A DNA stretch of 64,000 nucleotides, taken from the NCBI GenBank assembly GCA_016719105.1, contig JADKAQ010000046.1:124001-188000 (forward strand), written 5' to 3'. The position numbers and the translations under genes were made by a program. This DNA comes from Gemmatimonadota bacterium (GTDB taxonomy: Bacteria; Gemmatimonadota; Gemmatimonadetes; Gemmatimonadales; Gemmatimonadaceae). The notes below the pieces were generated by a model. It was not told where the DNA came from. It searched no databases and saw only the letters and a program-made list of their open reading frames with translations. Shown here piece after piece: positions 24,298-33,364 of this stretch; the stretch's first letter is position 1; every line of letters begins with the position of its first letter.

Positions 24298-26246
24298 CCG
24301 TGCCTCGATGTGTTCGCGACGCTGTGCTGCTGGCGGTGCTCGTTCCGGCAGCCGCAACGGCACAAGGGGCGGGACGGCTGGTGGAGTGGCCCACGTACGG
24401 CGGCGACGCCGGCGGCATGAAGTACTCGACGCTGGCCGACATCCACCGTGGCAATGTGTCGGCGCTGGCGCCGGCGTGGCGCTGGAACACCGGTGATGCG
24501 GCCAGCCCGCCCGCAGATTCGGGGCGGCCGGCACGCCCGGGGAACTTCCAGGCGACGCCGTTGATGATCAACGACACGCTCTACCTGCCGACTCCGCTGA
24601 ACGTGGTCGTCGCGCTCGATGCCTCCAACGGTCGAGAGCTGTGGCGCTTCGATCCCGGCGCCTATCGCGCCGGGCAGCCGTCCAACGGGACGGGGTTAGT
24701 GCATCGCGGCGTGGCGGCATGGAGCGATGGGCACTCGCGCCGGATCTTCATCAACTCGCGCTGGCGCCTCATTGCGCTCGACGCCGCGACGGGGAAGCCG
24801 ATTCCCTCCTTCGGGAGCAACGGGGAGGTCGACCTCACGGCCCAACTCGACCGCGCGGTGAACCGCCGGCACTACACGAACACGTCGCCGCCGGTGGTGT
24901 GGGGCGATCTGGTCATCCTTGGCAACGGCGTCGGTGACCGGCTGGCCTACAAGGGCGATCCGCCCGGCGACGTGCAGGCGTTCGACGTGCGGACGGGGCG
25001 GCGCGTGTGGGCCTTTCGCACCGTCCCAGTCGCTGGCGAGGCCGGGAACGAGACGTGGGAGCAGGACTCGTGGCGCTTCACGGGGCACACCAACGTGTGG
25101 GCGCCGTTCACCGTGGACTCGGCGCGCGGGCTGGTCTACCTCCCGGTCGGAACGCCGTCCAACGACTGGTATGGTGGGCGCCGTCCGGGGGCCAACCTGT
25201 TCGGCGAGGCGATCGTCGCGCTCGATGCGCGGACGGGGACGCGGGTGTGGCACTACCAGCTGGTGCACCACGGGCTGTGGGACTACGACCTCCCCGCCCC
25301 GCCTAACGTGGTGACGATCCGGGCGGGGGCGCGGCGCACTGACGCCGTCGTCGTCCCGACCAAGCAGGGATGGATCTTCGCTTTCGATCGGGTGACGGGG
25401 AAGCCGCTGTGGCCCATCGAGGAGCGCGCGGTCCCACCGAGCGACGTGCCGGGGGAGCGGGCGTGGCCCACGCAGCCGGCGCCGTCGAAGCCGAAGGCGT
25501 TCGCGCAGCAGGGGTTTGGCGCGGACGACGTCATTGCTTTCACGCCCGCGGTGAAGGCGGCGGCGCTCGCGCAGCTGCAACTCTTTGTCAGCGGGCCGCT
25601 TTACACCCCGCCCTCGCTCAAGGGGACGATCACGAACCCGGGGGCGATCGGGGGGGCGGGATGGGGGGGAGCCGCCTTCGACCCCGAGACCAACCTGCTG
25701 TACGTCAAGGCGACCAACTCGCCCGCGCTGTGGAAGCTCGCGCGCCGCGCCACGCCGTCCGACACCAACGACAACGATTACTTCACCGACCTCGGGGGAT
25801 CGTCGTTAGGGGTGGTGGTTCCCGGCTTCGAGAAGGACGCGGCCGGGAAGCCGGTTCCGCCGCTCCCGATCAACAAGCCGCCGTACGGGACGCTCACGGC
25901 GATCGATCTCGCGACGGGGGAGACCCGGTGGCAGGTACCGCTGGGCGACACGCCGTCGGTGCGCACGCACCCGGCGCTGGCGGGGGTTACGCTGCCACCG
26001 GCGTTAGGCGTCGCCGGTTCACCGGGTCCCCTGGCGACGCGCGGGGGGTTGGTCTTCGCATCGGGGGGCGGGAACACGCTGTACGCCTTCGACGCGCGTG
26101 ACGGCCGGGTGCGGTGGTCGCACGATCTGGGGACCATGGGGTATGCCAACCCCATGACCTACCGGACGCGCGCGGGGCGGCAGTTCGTGGTGATTGCCAC
26201 CGGTGCGGGGGCGAACACGTCGTTGCGGGCGTTCGCGCTGCCGTAG
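24294..26246 (+). CDS. PQQ-dependent membrane/periplasmic dehydrogenase
   Basis: 650 residues from ATG 24294, overlapping the preceding stop by 3 bases. Signal peptide LLAVLVPAAATAQG. The beta-propeller is marked by repeated W-docking segments: WPTYGGDAGGMKYSTLADI at about 30, VVALDASNGRELWRFDP, VQAFDVRTGRRVWAFRT, IVALDARTGTRVWHYQLVHH and LTAIDLATGETRW. This fits quinoprotein glucose or alcohol dehydrogenases of the soluble 8-bladed type without a cytochrome domain. It oxidises sugars or alcohols in the periplasm. Substrate unknown; no PQQ biosynthesis genes are nearby. Confidence 0.9.
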   Translation: MTVPRCVRDAVLLAVLVPAAATAQGAGRLVEWPTYGGDAGGMKYSTLADIHRGNVSALAPAWRWNTGDAASPPADSGRPARPGNFQATPLMINDTLYLPTPLNVVVALDASNGRELWRFDPGAYRAGQPSNGTGLVHRGVAAWSDGHSRRIFINSRWRLIALDAATGKPIPSFGSNGEVDLTAQLDRAVNRRHYTNTSPPVVWGDLVILGNGVGDRLAYKGDPPGDVQAFDVRTGRRVWAFRTVPVAGEAGNETWEQDSWRFTGHTNVWAPFTVDSARGLVYLPVGTPSNDWYGGRRPGANLFGEAIVALDARTGTRVWHYQLVHHGLWDYDLPAPPNVVTIRAGARRTDAVVVPTKQGWIFAFDRVTGKPLWPIEERAVPPSDVPGERAWPTQPAPSKPKAFAQQGFGADDVIAFTPAVKAAALAQLQLFVSGPLYTPPSLKGTITNPGAIGGAGWGGAAFDPETNLLYVKATNSPALWKLARRATPSDTNDNDYFTDLGGSSLGVVVPGFEKDAAGKPVPPLPINKPPYGTLTAIDLATGETRWQVPLGDTPSVRTHPALAGVTLPPALGVAGSPGPLATRGGLVFASGGGNTLYAFDARDGRVRWSHDLGTMGYANPMTYRTRAGRQFVVIATGAGANTSLRAFALP

Positions 26247-26287
26247 CGTTCCGACCGGGCGACTGCCGGCGCAGCCGGCGGGGAATG

Positions 26288-26317
26288 GCGCCGCGCCCTG
26301 CGCGGCGCTTTCTTCTT
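26288..26317 (+). terminator. Rho-independent terminator after PQQ dehydrogenase
   Basis: Perfect 8-bp stem GCGCCGCG / CGCGGCGC with a CCCTG loop (26288-26308), followed by TTTCTTCTT. It separates the dehydrogenase from the DUF4126 gene, whose ATG is at 26326. Confidence 0.85.
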
Positions 26318-26325
26318 GGCCGACC

Positions 26326-26898
26326 ATGGAAACTCTCCTGAGCATCGCCCTGGGCCTCGGGCTCGCCGCCGCGGCGGGGCTGCGCGTCTTCGTTCCCGTC
26401 TTTGGCGCCAGCCTCGCGGCGCACCTGGGGGTGCTCCCGCTGTCGCCGAGCTTTGCCTGGGTGGGGACGTTGCCGGCACTCATCGCCTTCGGGACGGCGA
26501 CAGCGCTGGAGATCGGTGCGTACTACGTCCCTTGGCTCGACCATGCGCTCGACGTCGTCGCCTCGCCGGCCGCGGTGATCGCCGGCGTCGTCGCCAGCGC
26601 GGCGGTGATCACCGACCTGCCGCCGCTCGTCACGTGGGCCGTCGCGCTCATCGGCGGTGGCGGGGCTGCCGGGATCGTGCAGATGCTCTCCGTGGGGGCG
26701 CGGGTCAAGTCGGCGGTCACCACCGGTGGGCTCGGCAATCCGGTGGTCGCCACCGGGGAAACGGTGGGAGCGATCGCGCTCACCGCGATGACGCTCCTCG
26801 TGCCGCTGGTCGCGCTCGTCGTCTGTATCGTGTTTGTCTTCCTGCTCGCTCGGTTCGTGTGGCGGCGGCGGAACCGCAGCGCCGCCACATCGTCCTGA
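26326..26898 (+). CDS. DUF4126 domain membrane protein
   Basis: 190 residues from ATG 26326, nine bases after the terminator T-run. About five membrane helices are visible (METLLSIALGLGLAAAAGLR, an amphipathic LPLSPSFAWVGTLPALIAFG, PAAVIAGVVASAAVI, a Gly-rich ALIGGGGAAGIVQM, and MTLLVPLVALVVCIVFVFLL). The sequence GNPVVATGETVGAI near 135 is conserved in DUF4126. The family is widespread with no assigned function. A basic C-terminus ends the protein. Confidence 0.85.
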   Translation: METLLSIALGLGLAAAAGLRVFVPVFGASLAAHLGVLPLSPSFAWVGTLPALIAFGTATALEIGAYYVPWLDHALDVVASPAAVIAGVVASAAVITDLPPLVTWAVALIGGGGAAGIVQMLSVGARVKSAVTTGGLGNPVVATGETVGAIALTAMTLLVPLVALVVCIVFVFLLARFVWRRRNRSAATSS

Positions 26899-26922
26899 CC
26901 CTTTCACGCTTCGGAGTTCTTG

Positions 26923-28149
26923 ATGCGCCGCCCCTTTGCCGCACTCGCCGGGTTCATCGTCGCCGCGGTCACCAGCGCCGACGCCGTACCGTTGCAGGCA
27001 CAGGCCACGCGCCAGACCGATGCGGATCACTACACGCGCTATGAGTTGCTGGCGCCCGGGTCGGCCAAGTTCCGCATCATCTACGAAGTCACGGCGACGA
27101 CGGCGGGGGCGACGGCGTACTTCAATCCCATCCGAAAGGGGAGCGTCGCGACCGACGAGGCGGTCTTCGACCGCATGACCGGCGCCCCGCTGCGCTTCGA
27201 TGTCGTGAACGGAATGGTGGCGCGGGCCGGCGGCGTGCTGGGCGCCGACTCGACGCAGGAGTACATCCGCGTCACGCTGGCGCGCGCCGTGCCGTCGGAG
27301 GGCGAGGGACGCATCCGCATCGACAAGACCTACGAGGATGGGCGCAGCTACATCGCCGGGGGCGACTCGGTGCTGTTCATCCGCCCGTTAGGCATCCGCA
27401 AGAACGCCGTCGTCCTGCCAGCCGGCTACGAATTGGAGTCGGTGAACTACCCGTCGCAGGTGATCCGTGAAGACGACGGACGCATCGCGGTGTCGTTCAT
27501 CAACACGGGCGTGGGCGAGGTGCCGTACGTGGTGAAGGGACGTCGCGCGACGAGGGCGTCCGCGGGGCGCGCCGCGGCGGGCCAGACGTCACGCCTCTCG
27601 GAGCGGGCCCACCAGGATCGGGAGATCGTGTACTTCCTGCAGCAGCCTGAGACGCACGCTTTCGACTTGTACCACGACTACACGGAATCGCGTCCGGGAA
27701 TCGACAAGTACCTCAACATCGTGCGCGCCGGGAGCAAGGCATCGCGCCCCTCGGCGCGTGTCCTCGACACCGGCGACGAGCTCCCCGTGCGCACGCTCAA
27801 GGGCAACGCCATCTCGCAGGCACGCATCGACATCGGCCAGGCCGTGACCGCTGAGACCGAGGTGGTGGTGATCGACTTTCCCGCTCCCCGGGCGGGGGAG
27901 TCGAGGCGCCTGCGCATCACCGAGACGTACACCGATCCGGCGCGCTACACGCTCACGGGCGACACGCTGGTCTGGGATCGCGCCTTCGGGCGGCCGTCGA
28001 ACGCGATGGTGCTGCCGGCGGGATGGGCGCTGGCCAACTGCTCCGTGCCGGCGACGGTCTCGCGCACCGACGATGGGCGGGTGCGGCTCGACTTCGTCAA
28101 CCAGCGGAATGACGAGATCGCGGTGTACCTGACGGCGGTGCGGCGCTAG
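26923..28149 (+). CDS. Secreted protein of unknown function, two related halves
   Basis: 408 residues from ATG 26923. The signal peptide ends near the QAQA after residue 25. The mature protein has two similar blocks: GDSVLFIRPLGIRKNAVVLP in the first and GDTLVWDRAFGRPSNAMVLP in the second, each followed by an R-E/T-DDGR strand (IREDDGRIAVSFIN; SRTDDGRVRLDFVN). It therefore looks like an internal duplication of a beta-rich domain. No catalytic motif or known family is recognised; a periplasmic or surface location is likely. Confidence 0.75.
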   Translation: MRRPFAALAGFIVAAVTSADAVPLQAQATRQTDADHYTRYELLAPGSAKFRIIYEVTATTAGATAYFNPIRKGSVATDEAVFDRMTGAPLRFDVVNGMVARAGGVLGADSTQEYIRVTLARAVPSEGEGRIRIDKTYEDGRSYIAGGDSVLFIRPLGIRKNAVVLPAGYELESVNYPSQVIREDDGRIAVSFINTGVGEVPYVVKGRRATRASAGRAAAGQTSRLSERAHQDREIVYFLQQPETHAFDLYHDYTESRPGIDKYLNIVRAGSKASRPSARVLDTGDELPVRTLKGNAISQARIDIGQAVTAETEVVVIDFPAPRAGESRRLRITETYTDPARYTLTGDTLVWDRAFGRPSNAMVLPAGWALANCSVPATVSRTDDGRVRLDFVNQRNDEIAVYLTAVRR

Positions 28150-28174
28150 CGCGCACCGCCGTCAGCCCCACGAC

Positions 28175-29836
28175 TCACGGCACGATCTTCGTCACCTTGA
28201 ACGGATCGCGCACCGGATCGTTGGCCGGCGCCAGCTTGCGCGAGGCCTGCACCATGCGCTCCACCTCAGACATGAGCTTCTCGTTGTTCATGACGACGCC
28301 GTCCTTGATGGTGTGCACGATCCCCTTGGTGCGGATCATCTTGCCATTCGCGTCGAGCGTGAGGTCGCCGAACGAGTACATGAACTTGAGGTTCGCCGCC
28401 GGGTTGCCGTCGACCAGCAACAGGTCGGCCTTGTAGCCCGGGCGCACGAGCCCGAGCTGCGGCTCGAGCAACGTCTGCGCCGAGTTGTACGTGGCGGTCT
28501 TGAGGACCTCGAGGGTGTGCATCCCGGTCTCGCGCTGCAGTTGCAGCTCACGGATCGATGAGAAGCCCGGTGTGGCCCAGATGTAGTTGTCGTCGGTGCC
28601 GAACGCGACGCGCCCGCCGCGCTTGTTGAACGCGTAGATCAGGTCGCCCCACAGGCGGAAGGCCGACGTCCAGTAGTACTCGTCGTCGCTCGTCCAGTCA
28701 TAGTGGAACGCGCCATGGTACGCCGGGTTCGGCATGTTCCAGTTCCACAGCGCCTGGTGCGTGTACTTGTCCGTCCACGGGAGCGACGTCGCGCGGACCA
28801 TGTCACGATTGGCCTCGTACACCACGCGCGTGGGGAGCATCGTAACGCCGCACTTCACCAGCGAGTCGGCGACCTCGGTCAGGAGGCGCTCCCGGTTGGT
28901 GTAGGTCCAGACCTTCCCGGCCTCGCGGAAGCGGTCGTTCTCGTTGCCGTAGTTGTAGTTGCGCGGGAAATCCTGCGTCTTGTTGTCGAGCGCCGACTCG
29001 GCGTACCCGTAGTGGTGCTCGATCATCGTGATCCCGGCGCACGCCGCCTTCACGGCCTGCGTCACCGCGGTGTTGGAGGGCTGCAGGTGGAACGAGGTGA
29101 TCATCCCGTTCTCCTTGGCCGCCTTGGCGATGGCCGTCACCAGCTCCAGCGACCAGCCTAACGGGTCCATCGAGATGACGCGGGTGCCGTTGGCCGCCAT
29201 CGCCTTGACGACCTGCGGCGCGAGGGCCGGGTCGTCGAGCTGGCGCCGCGTGAACGATGTCCCGGCGCCGTAGCCTACCAGCGGGAACATGCGCGGGGCG
29301 ACGATCTCGTTGGCGGCGCTCTTCTTCGCCTCCGACATCCCGTCGGCAAAGCCACGATCGGCGGCGTTCACCATGGTGGTGACGCCCATCGCGAGCTTGA
29401 GGTAGTAGACGTACTCGATCTCTTCGGGGAGCGTGCGAATGTGCGTGTGCAGGTCGATCATCCCCGGCATCACGTACTTCCCCTCGGCCTCGATGATGCG
29501 ATCCCCGGTCAGGCGTGTTCCGGCGCCGCGTCGCTCGGCGGCGACCGGGTCGAAGGGGACCATCTGCGTGATCATGTTCCCCTCGATCATGATGTCGTAG
29601 GGGCCGGCCGGCGGTCCACCGTGGCCCGGGATGACCATCGCGTTCCGGATCACGAGCGACTTGTACGGCCCCTGCGCGAGGTCGCCGAAGGTACGGGTGA
29701 CGACGGCGGGGGCCGCGGTGGGCGGTGCCGCGGGGCGTTGCTGCGCCGACGCGAGCGAGACGAGCGCGGGCGACAACAGGGCGGCAACGGCCAGCGGTTG
29801 GGCAAGGCGCGCAGCGCGCGAAGAGCAGGGCGACAT
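28175..29836 (-). CDS. Secreted amidohydrolase family protein
   Basis: 553 residues from ATG 29836, where a signal sequence begins (LAQPLAVAALLSPALVSLAS). Amidohydrolase motifs: KYVMPGMIDLHTHIRTLPEE, GVTTMVNAADRG, SFHLQPSNTAVT, MIEHHYGYAESA and VAFGTDDNYIWATPG. It is larger than the other amidohydrolases here because of a long insertion rich in Trp/Tyr (DEYYWTSAFRLWGD). It lies downstream of a serine hydrolase and a gamma-glutamyltransferase on the same strand, suggesting peptide or amide degradation outside the cytoplasm. Confidence 0.9.
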   Translation of the reverse strand: MSPCSSRAARLAQPLAVAALLSPALVSLASAQQRPAAPPTAAPAVVTRTFGDLAQGPYKSLVIRNAMVIPGHGGPPAGPYDIMIEGNMITQMVPFDPVAAERRGAGTRLTGDRIIEAEGKYVMPGMIDLHTHIRTLPEEIEYVYYLKLAMGVTTMVNAADRGFADGMSEAKKSAANEIVAPRMFPLVGYGAGTSFTRRQLDDPALAPQVVKAMAANGTRVISMDPLGWSLELVTAIAKAAKENGMITSFHLQPSNTAVTQAVKAACAGITMIEHHYGYAESALDNKTQDFPRNYNYGNENDRFREAGKVWTYTNRERLLTEVADSLVKCGVTMLPTRVVYEANRDMVRATSLPWTDKYTHQALWNWNMPNPAYHGAFHYDWTSDDEYYWTSAFRLWGDLIYAFNKRGGRVAFGTDDNYIWATPGFSSIRELQLQRETGMHTLEVLKTATYNSAQTLLEPQLGLVRPGYKADLLLVDGNPAANLKFMYSFGDLTLDANGKMIRTKGIVHTIKDGVVMNNEKLMSEVERMVQASRKLAPANDPVRDPFKVTKIVP

Positions 29837-29969
29837 GGGCAGCGGATCGGGAGAGGTGGCGAACGTCGGTGGGGGCGTGGGGCGGCGCCGGGAGAGGCTA
29901 CGGTTCCAACGTGGGTGGGGGAAGGAGCGTTGGGGGGGGCGGGAGCGCACGCGACGCCTCCCCACCTCG

Positions 29970-31271
29970 CTACTTCAGCGCCGCGTACACGAGCGTCTTG
30001 AACGTATCGCCCAGCGCCACCGGCGCACCGAAGGTGTTGGTGTAGACGAGCGCGACGAGACGCTCCTTGGGATCGGCCCAGTACGTCGTGTTGAACGCCC
30101 CGCCCCACTCGAACGAACCGGCCGAGAGCGGCGACTGCGCGTCACCGTCGGTCGTCTCGAGCCCGAAGCCGAGACCGAACTTGGGTTCGAGCGCCCCGAC
30201 ATGATTCGTGAGCATGAGCTCCACCGTCTTGCGACCGACGAGTCGCACGCCGTCCAATTCGCCCCCGTTGAGGAAGAGCTGCAGGAAGCGCGCGTAGTCG
30301 CTCGTGGTCGAGACCAGCCCGCCGCCACCGGAGAAGTACGTCACGCGACGCAGTGGAAAGTCGGGGTGCGTGAGACCGCCGTCCCGTGCGTGCCAGCCGA
30401 CCAGCGTGTCGTCCTTCATCTGGTGCAAGGCGACCAGTCGCGCCTGACGGTCGGCGGGGAGGGCGAACCAGGTGTCCTTCATCCCCAGCGGGTCGAAGAT
30501 GCGCGTCCGCAAGAAGGTGTCGAAGGGCATCCCCGACCAGAGCTCGACCAACCGCCCGAGCACGTCGATCGAGAGCGAGTAGCGCCACTCGGTCCCCGGG
30601 TCGCTGTGCAACGGGAGCTTCGCCAGCGCCTCGATGCGCTCAGCGAGCACGTCACCCTCACGCCCCAAGGCGGTGAGCCCCGCCTTGGCGTAGATGGCCT
30701 TGAATTCGTCGCTCCCGATGTCGGCGTAGTCGAGCCCCGAGGTGTGCGTGAGCAACTGACGGATAGTCATCCGTCCCTTTGCGGGACGTGATTCGTAGCT
30801 CGAGTCGGCGGGATTGAACTTGGTGAGGACGGTGCGCTTGGCGAATGAGGGGAGGTAGCGGCTGACCGGATCGTCGAGCTGGAAGCGTCCTTCTTCCCAG
30901 AGCATCATCACGGCCAGTGAGGTGATGGCCTTGGTCTGCGAGGCGATGCGGAAGATGTCGTCGGTGCGCAGCGCCTCGGGCTTGCCGAGATCGCGCACCC
31001 CCCACGCCTTGTGGTAGGCGACCTGCCCGTCCTTCACGAGCATCACCACAGCGCCCGGGATCTGGCGCTGGGCGACGAGCGACTCGATCCAGCTGTCGAT
31101 CCGCGCCAGGCGATCGGGGTGGAAGGCCGCGGCCGCGCGCGAGACGGCTCCGGGGCGCGACGACGTGACAGCGGGGCGGGATGGTACGGCCGCGCCCTGC
31201 GCGGCCAGCCCGAGCGGGTGGACGATAGCGGCGATAGCGAGGAGCGAACGAACGATGTGGCGCGAATGCAT
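29970..31271 (-). CDS. Serine hydrolase, class C beta-lactamase fold
   Basis: 433 residues from ATG 31271. Signal peptide to about 25. Nucleophile Ser111 and Lys114 lie in FRIASQTKAITSLAVMMLWE (SxxK); Tyr is in TEWRYSLSIDVLGRL (YxN-like, here YSL), and a C-terminal EWGGAFNTTYWADP takes the place of the KTG/HxG box. This is the EstB/penicillin-binding-protein-like esterase group, not a dedicated beta-lactamase. Likely periplasmic esterase or D-amino-peptidase. It is 103 bases downstream of the gamma-glutamyltransferase gene. Confidence 0.9.
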   Translation of the reverse strand: MHSRHIVRSLLAIAAIVHPLGLAAQGAAVPSRPAVTSSRPGAVSRAAAAFHPDRLARIDSWIESLVAQRQIPGAVVMLVKDGQVAYHKAWGVRDLGKPEALRTDDIFRIASQTKAITSLAVMMLWEEGRFQLDDPVSRYLPSFAKRTVLTKFNPADSSYESRPAKGRMTIRQLLTHTSGLDYADIGSDEFKAIYAKAGLTALGREGDVLAERIEALAKLPLHSDPGTEWRYSLSIDVLGRLVELWSGMPFDTFLRTRIFDPLGMKDTWFALPADRQARLVALHQMKDDTLVGWHARDGGLTHPDFPLRRVTYFSGGGGLVSTTSDYARFLQLFLNGGELDGVRLVGRKTVELMLTNHVGALEPKFGLGFGLETTDGDAQSPLSAGSFEWGGAFNTTYWADPKERLVALVYTNTFGAPVALGDTFKTLVYAALK

Positions 31272-31374
31272 AGCGAAGTAACGGAGGGGAGGTGTGCGAA
31301 GGCCGCGGCGCTCGCGACGCGGTGTGAAAGATTCGGAGTCGGGCACGGGATGCGACGTCGTGCGGGGCGCTGCC

Positions 31375-33156
31375 CTAGCGCTTGGCAGCGGCTGCGGCCT
31401 TGGGCCTGGTCTTCGCCTTCGTCACGCCCGCCGGCATGGGCGTCCCCTGCGGGATCGCCTGCCCGTCGTGGCGCGGTTCGCTGGCGCCGAAGTTGACGCC
31501 GTCTGGCAGGCGCATCACGGCCTGCCCCCAACCAAAGACGGAGGAGCGCGGGCCCACATCGCGCACGTCATGACCGAGCGCCTTGAGCTCGGCGCGCACG
31601 CTGGCGGGGACGAGCGTCTCGACGTTCACGTCGCAGCCGTCGAACGACGACTTGGAGAAGCGCCCGGCCTCGAGCGCCTGCTGCAGCGTCATGCCGTAGT
31701 CGGCGATGTTGGAGACGAACTGCGCATGCGCCTGCGACTGGTTCCACCCGCCCATGATCCCGAAGCCGATGCGGACGCCATCCTTCTCCATGAAGGCGGG
31801 GATGATCGTGTGCAGCGGGCGCTTGCGCGGGGCGAGGACGTTGACCGCGGTGCTGTCGAGCGAGAACAGCGACCCACGGTTGTGCAGCAGGACGCCGGTG
31901 CCGGGGGCGGTGAAGCCGGAGCCAAACTCGGAATAGATAGACTGGATGAGCGAGACGATGTTGCCGTCCTTGTCGACGACGGTGAGGTAGATCGTCTCGC
32001 TCCCGGTGAGGCCGCTCACCGACGCGTACTGGGCCGGTGGAACGCTGCAGGCCGCCCTCGACGGATCAATCGCCTTCGCGCGCTCGGCGGCGCGCGACTT
32101 GTCGAGCATCGCGGCGACCGGCACGGAGGTGAAGTGGGGATCGGCCGTGTACCGGAGCATGTCGGCGTAGGCCAGCTTCTTGGCCTCGATCATCGTGTGC
32201 ATCGCCTTCGTGCTGTGGAACCCCCACTCCTTCACGGGGAAACGCTCCATGAGGTTCAGCATCATCAGGGCGGCGATGCCCTGCGTGGGGGCGGGGAGTT
32301 CGCTCACCGTCCAGCCGCGATACGTCGTGCTGATGGGGGTGACCCAGTCGGGTTGCAGCTCACGGAGGTCGTCGAGGGCCATCGTCCCCCCTTCCTCCTT
32401 CGAGAGGCGCACGATGGCTTCGGCCACGGGGCCGGTGTAGAAGCCGTCACGTCCACGCTCGGCGATGCGGCGCAGGGTCTTCGCGAGGTCGGGGTTGCGG
32501 AAGACGTCGCCTTCCTTCGGGGCGCGCGCGCCATCGAGGAGGAAGGTGGCCCTGGTGTAGGCGTTGGCGGAGAGCTTGGTGACGGCGCTCCCCCACATGC
32601 GCGCGACCTGTTCGGTGACCGGAAAGCCGTGCTCGGCGTAGTGGATGGCCGGGGCCAGGAGCGTGGGAAAGCCTAACGTGCCGAAGCGGTCGTGCAGCGC
32701 CTGCCACCCCGACACCGCGCCCGGGACGGTCACGGTGTGGATGCCGCGCGGCATGCTGGTGTGTCCCTGCGCGCGCAGCATCGGCGCGTTGAGCCCCTTG
32801 GGGGCCCATCCGGCGGCGTTGAGTCCGTGCAGCGTCCGCGTCCTGGCATCATAGACGATGGCAAACAGGTCGCCGCCGATGCCGTCGCCCGAGGGTTCGG
32901 TGAGGGCGATGACCGCATTGGCGGCGATGGCCGCGTCGATCGCGTTCCCTCCCATCTCGAGGATCTGTGTCCCGGCCTTGGCCGCGAGCGGCGAACTGGA
33001 GGCGACGATGCCCAGGGTGGTGGTGACCATGGAGCGCCCCACCACGGGGAGCGGCGCGCCCTGCGCGTCGGCAGCGGAGGAAGACATGAGGGGCGCGAGG
33101 GCGAGGGCAGCGACGACGATCAGGCGGCGGTGACGCCAACGGATATGAGGGGTCAT
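31375..33156 (-). CDS. ggt: Gamma-glutamyltransferase
   Basis: 593 residues from ATG 33156 with a signal peptide. The large subunit shows ILEMGGNAIDAAIAANAVIA and EPSGDGIGGDLFAIV. Autoprocessing and the nucleophilic Thr are expected in SGSETIYLTVVD-like context near 380, where GSETIYLTVVDKDGNIVS corresponds to the TTHFSVVD site. The small subunit has SIYSEFGSGFTAPGTG and MGGWNQSQAHAQF. It cleaves gamma-glutamyl bonds such as glutathione in the periplasm. The Lys/Ala-rich tail AKTRPKAAAAAKR is unusual. It is the first gene of a three-gene minus-strand hydrolase set. Confidence 0.92.
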   Translation of the reverse strand: MTPHIRWRHRRLIVVAALALAPLMSSSAADAQGAPLPVVGRSMVTTTLGIVASSSPLAAKAGTQILEMGGNAIDAAIAANAVIALTEPSGDGIGGDLFAIVYDARTRTLHGLNAAGWAPKGLNAPMLRAQGHTSMPRGIHTVTVPGAVSGWQALHDRFGTLGFPTLLAPAIHYAEHGFPVTEQVARMWGSAVTKLSANAYTRATFLLDGARAPKEGDVFRNPDLAKTLRRIAERGRDGFYTGPVAEAIVRLSKEEGGTMALDDLRELQPDWVTPISTTYRGWTVSELPAPTQGIAALMMLNLMERFPVKEWGFHSTKAMHTMIEAKKLAYADMLRYTADPHFTSVPVAAMLDKSRAAERAKAIDPSRAACSVPPAQYASVSGLTGSETIYLTVVDKDGNIVSLIQSIYSEFGSGFTAPGTGVLLHNRGSLFSLDSTAVNVLAPRKRPLHTIIPAFMEKDGVRIGFGIMGGWNQSQAHAQFVSNIADYGMTLQQALEAGRFSKSSFDGCDVNVETLVPASVRAELKALGHDVRDVGPRSSVFGWGQAVMRLPDGVNFGASEPRHDGQAIPQGTPMPAGVTKAKTRPKAAAAAKR

Positions 33157-33229
33157 CAGGCGACAATCGAGCCCGGTCGCGTCGCCGTCAAGGCGCGACC
33201 GTCAGCTCATTCGCGCCACACACGGGTAC

Positions 33230-33295
33230 GTGCGTCGTCGGACGCTGGTGCGCGCGTCGTCGGGTGCTGGTGAGCGCGTCGTCGGGTGCTGGTGA
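33230..33295. repeat. 22-bp tandem repeat, three copies
   Basis: Units at 33230-33251, 33252-33273 and 33274-33295. The last two are identical (core GTCGTCGGGTGCTGGTGA) and the first differs at four positions. It lies between divergent genes, 70 bases before the transglutaminase-like start. Confidence 0.8.
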
Positions 33296-33364
33296 GCGTG
33301 ACCAGCGGGCGCTAGCCTTCCCGCCCGACTGCGTCCGCCCCCCCAGCCGCACCCTCGCCACCCC

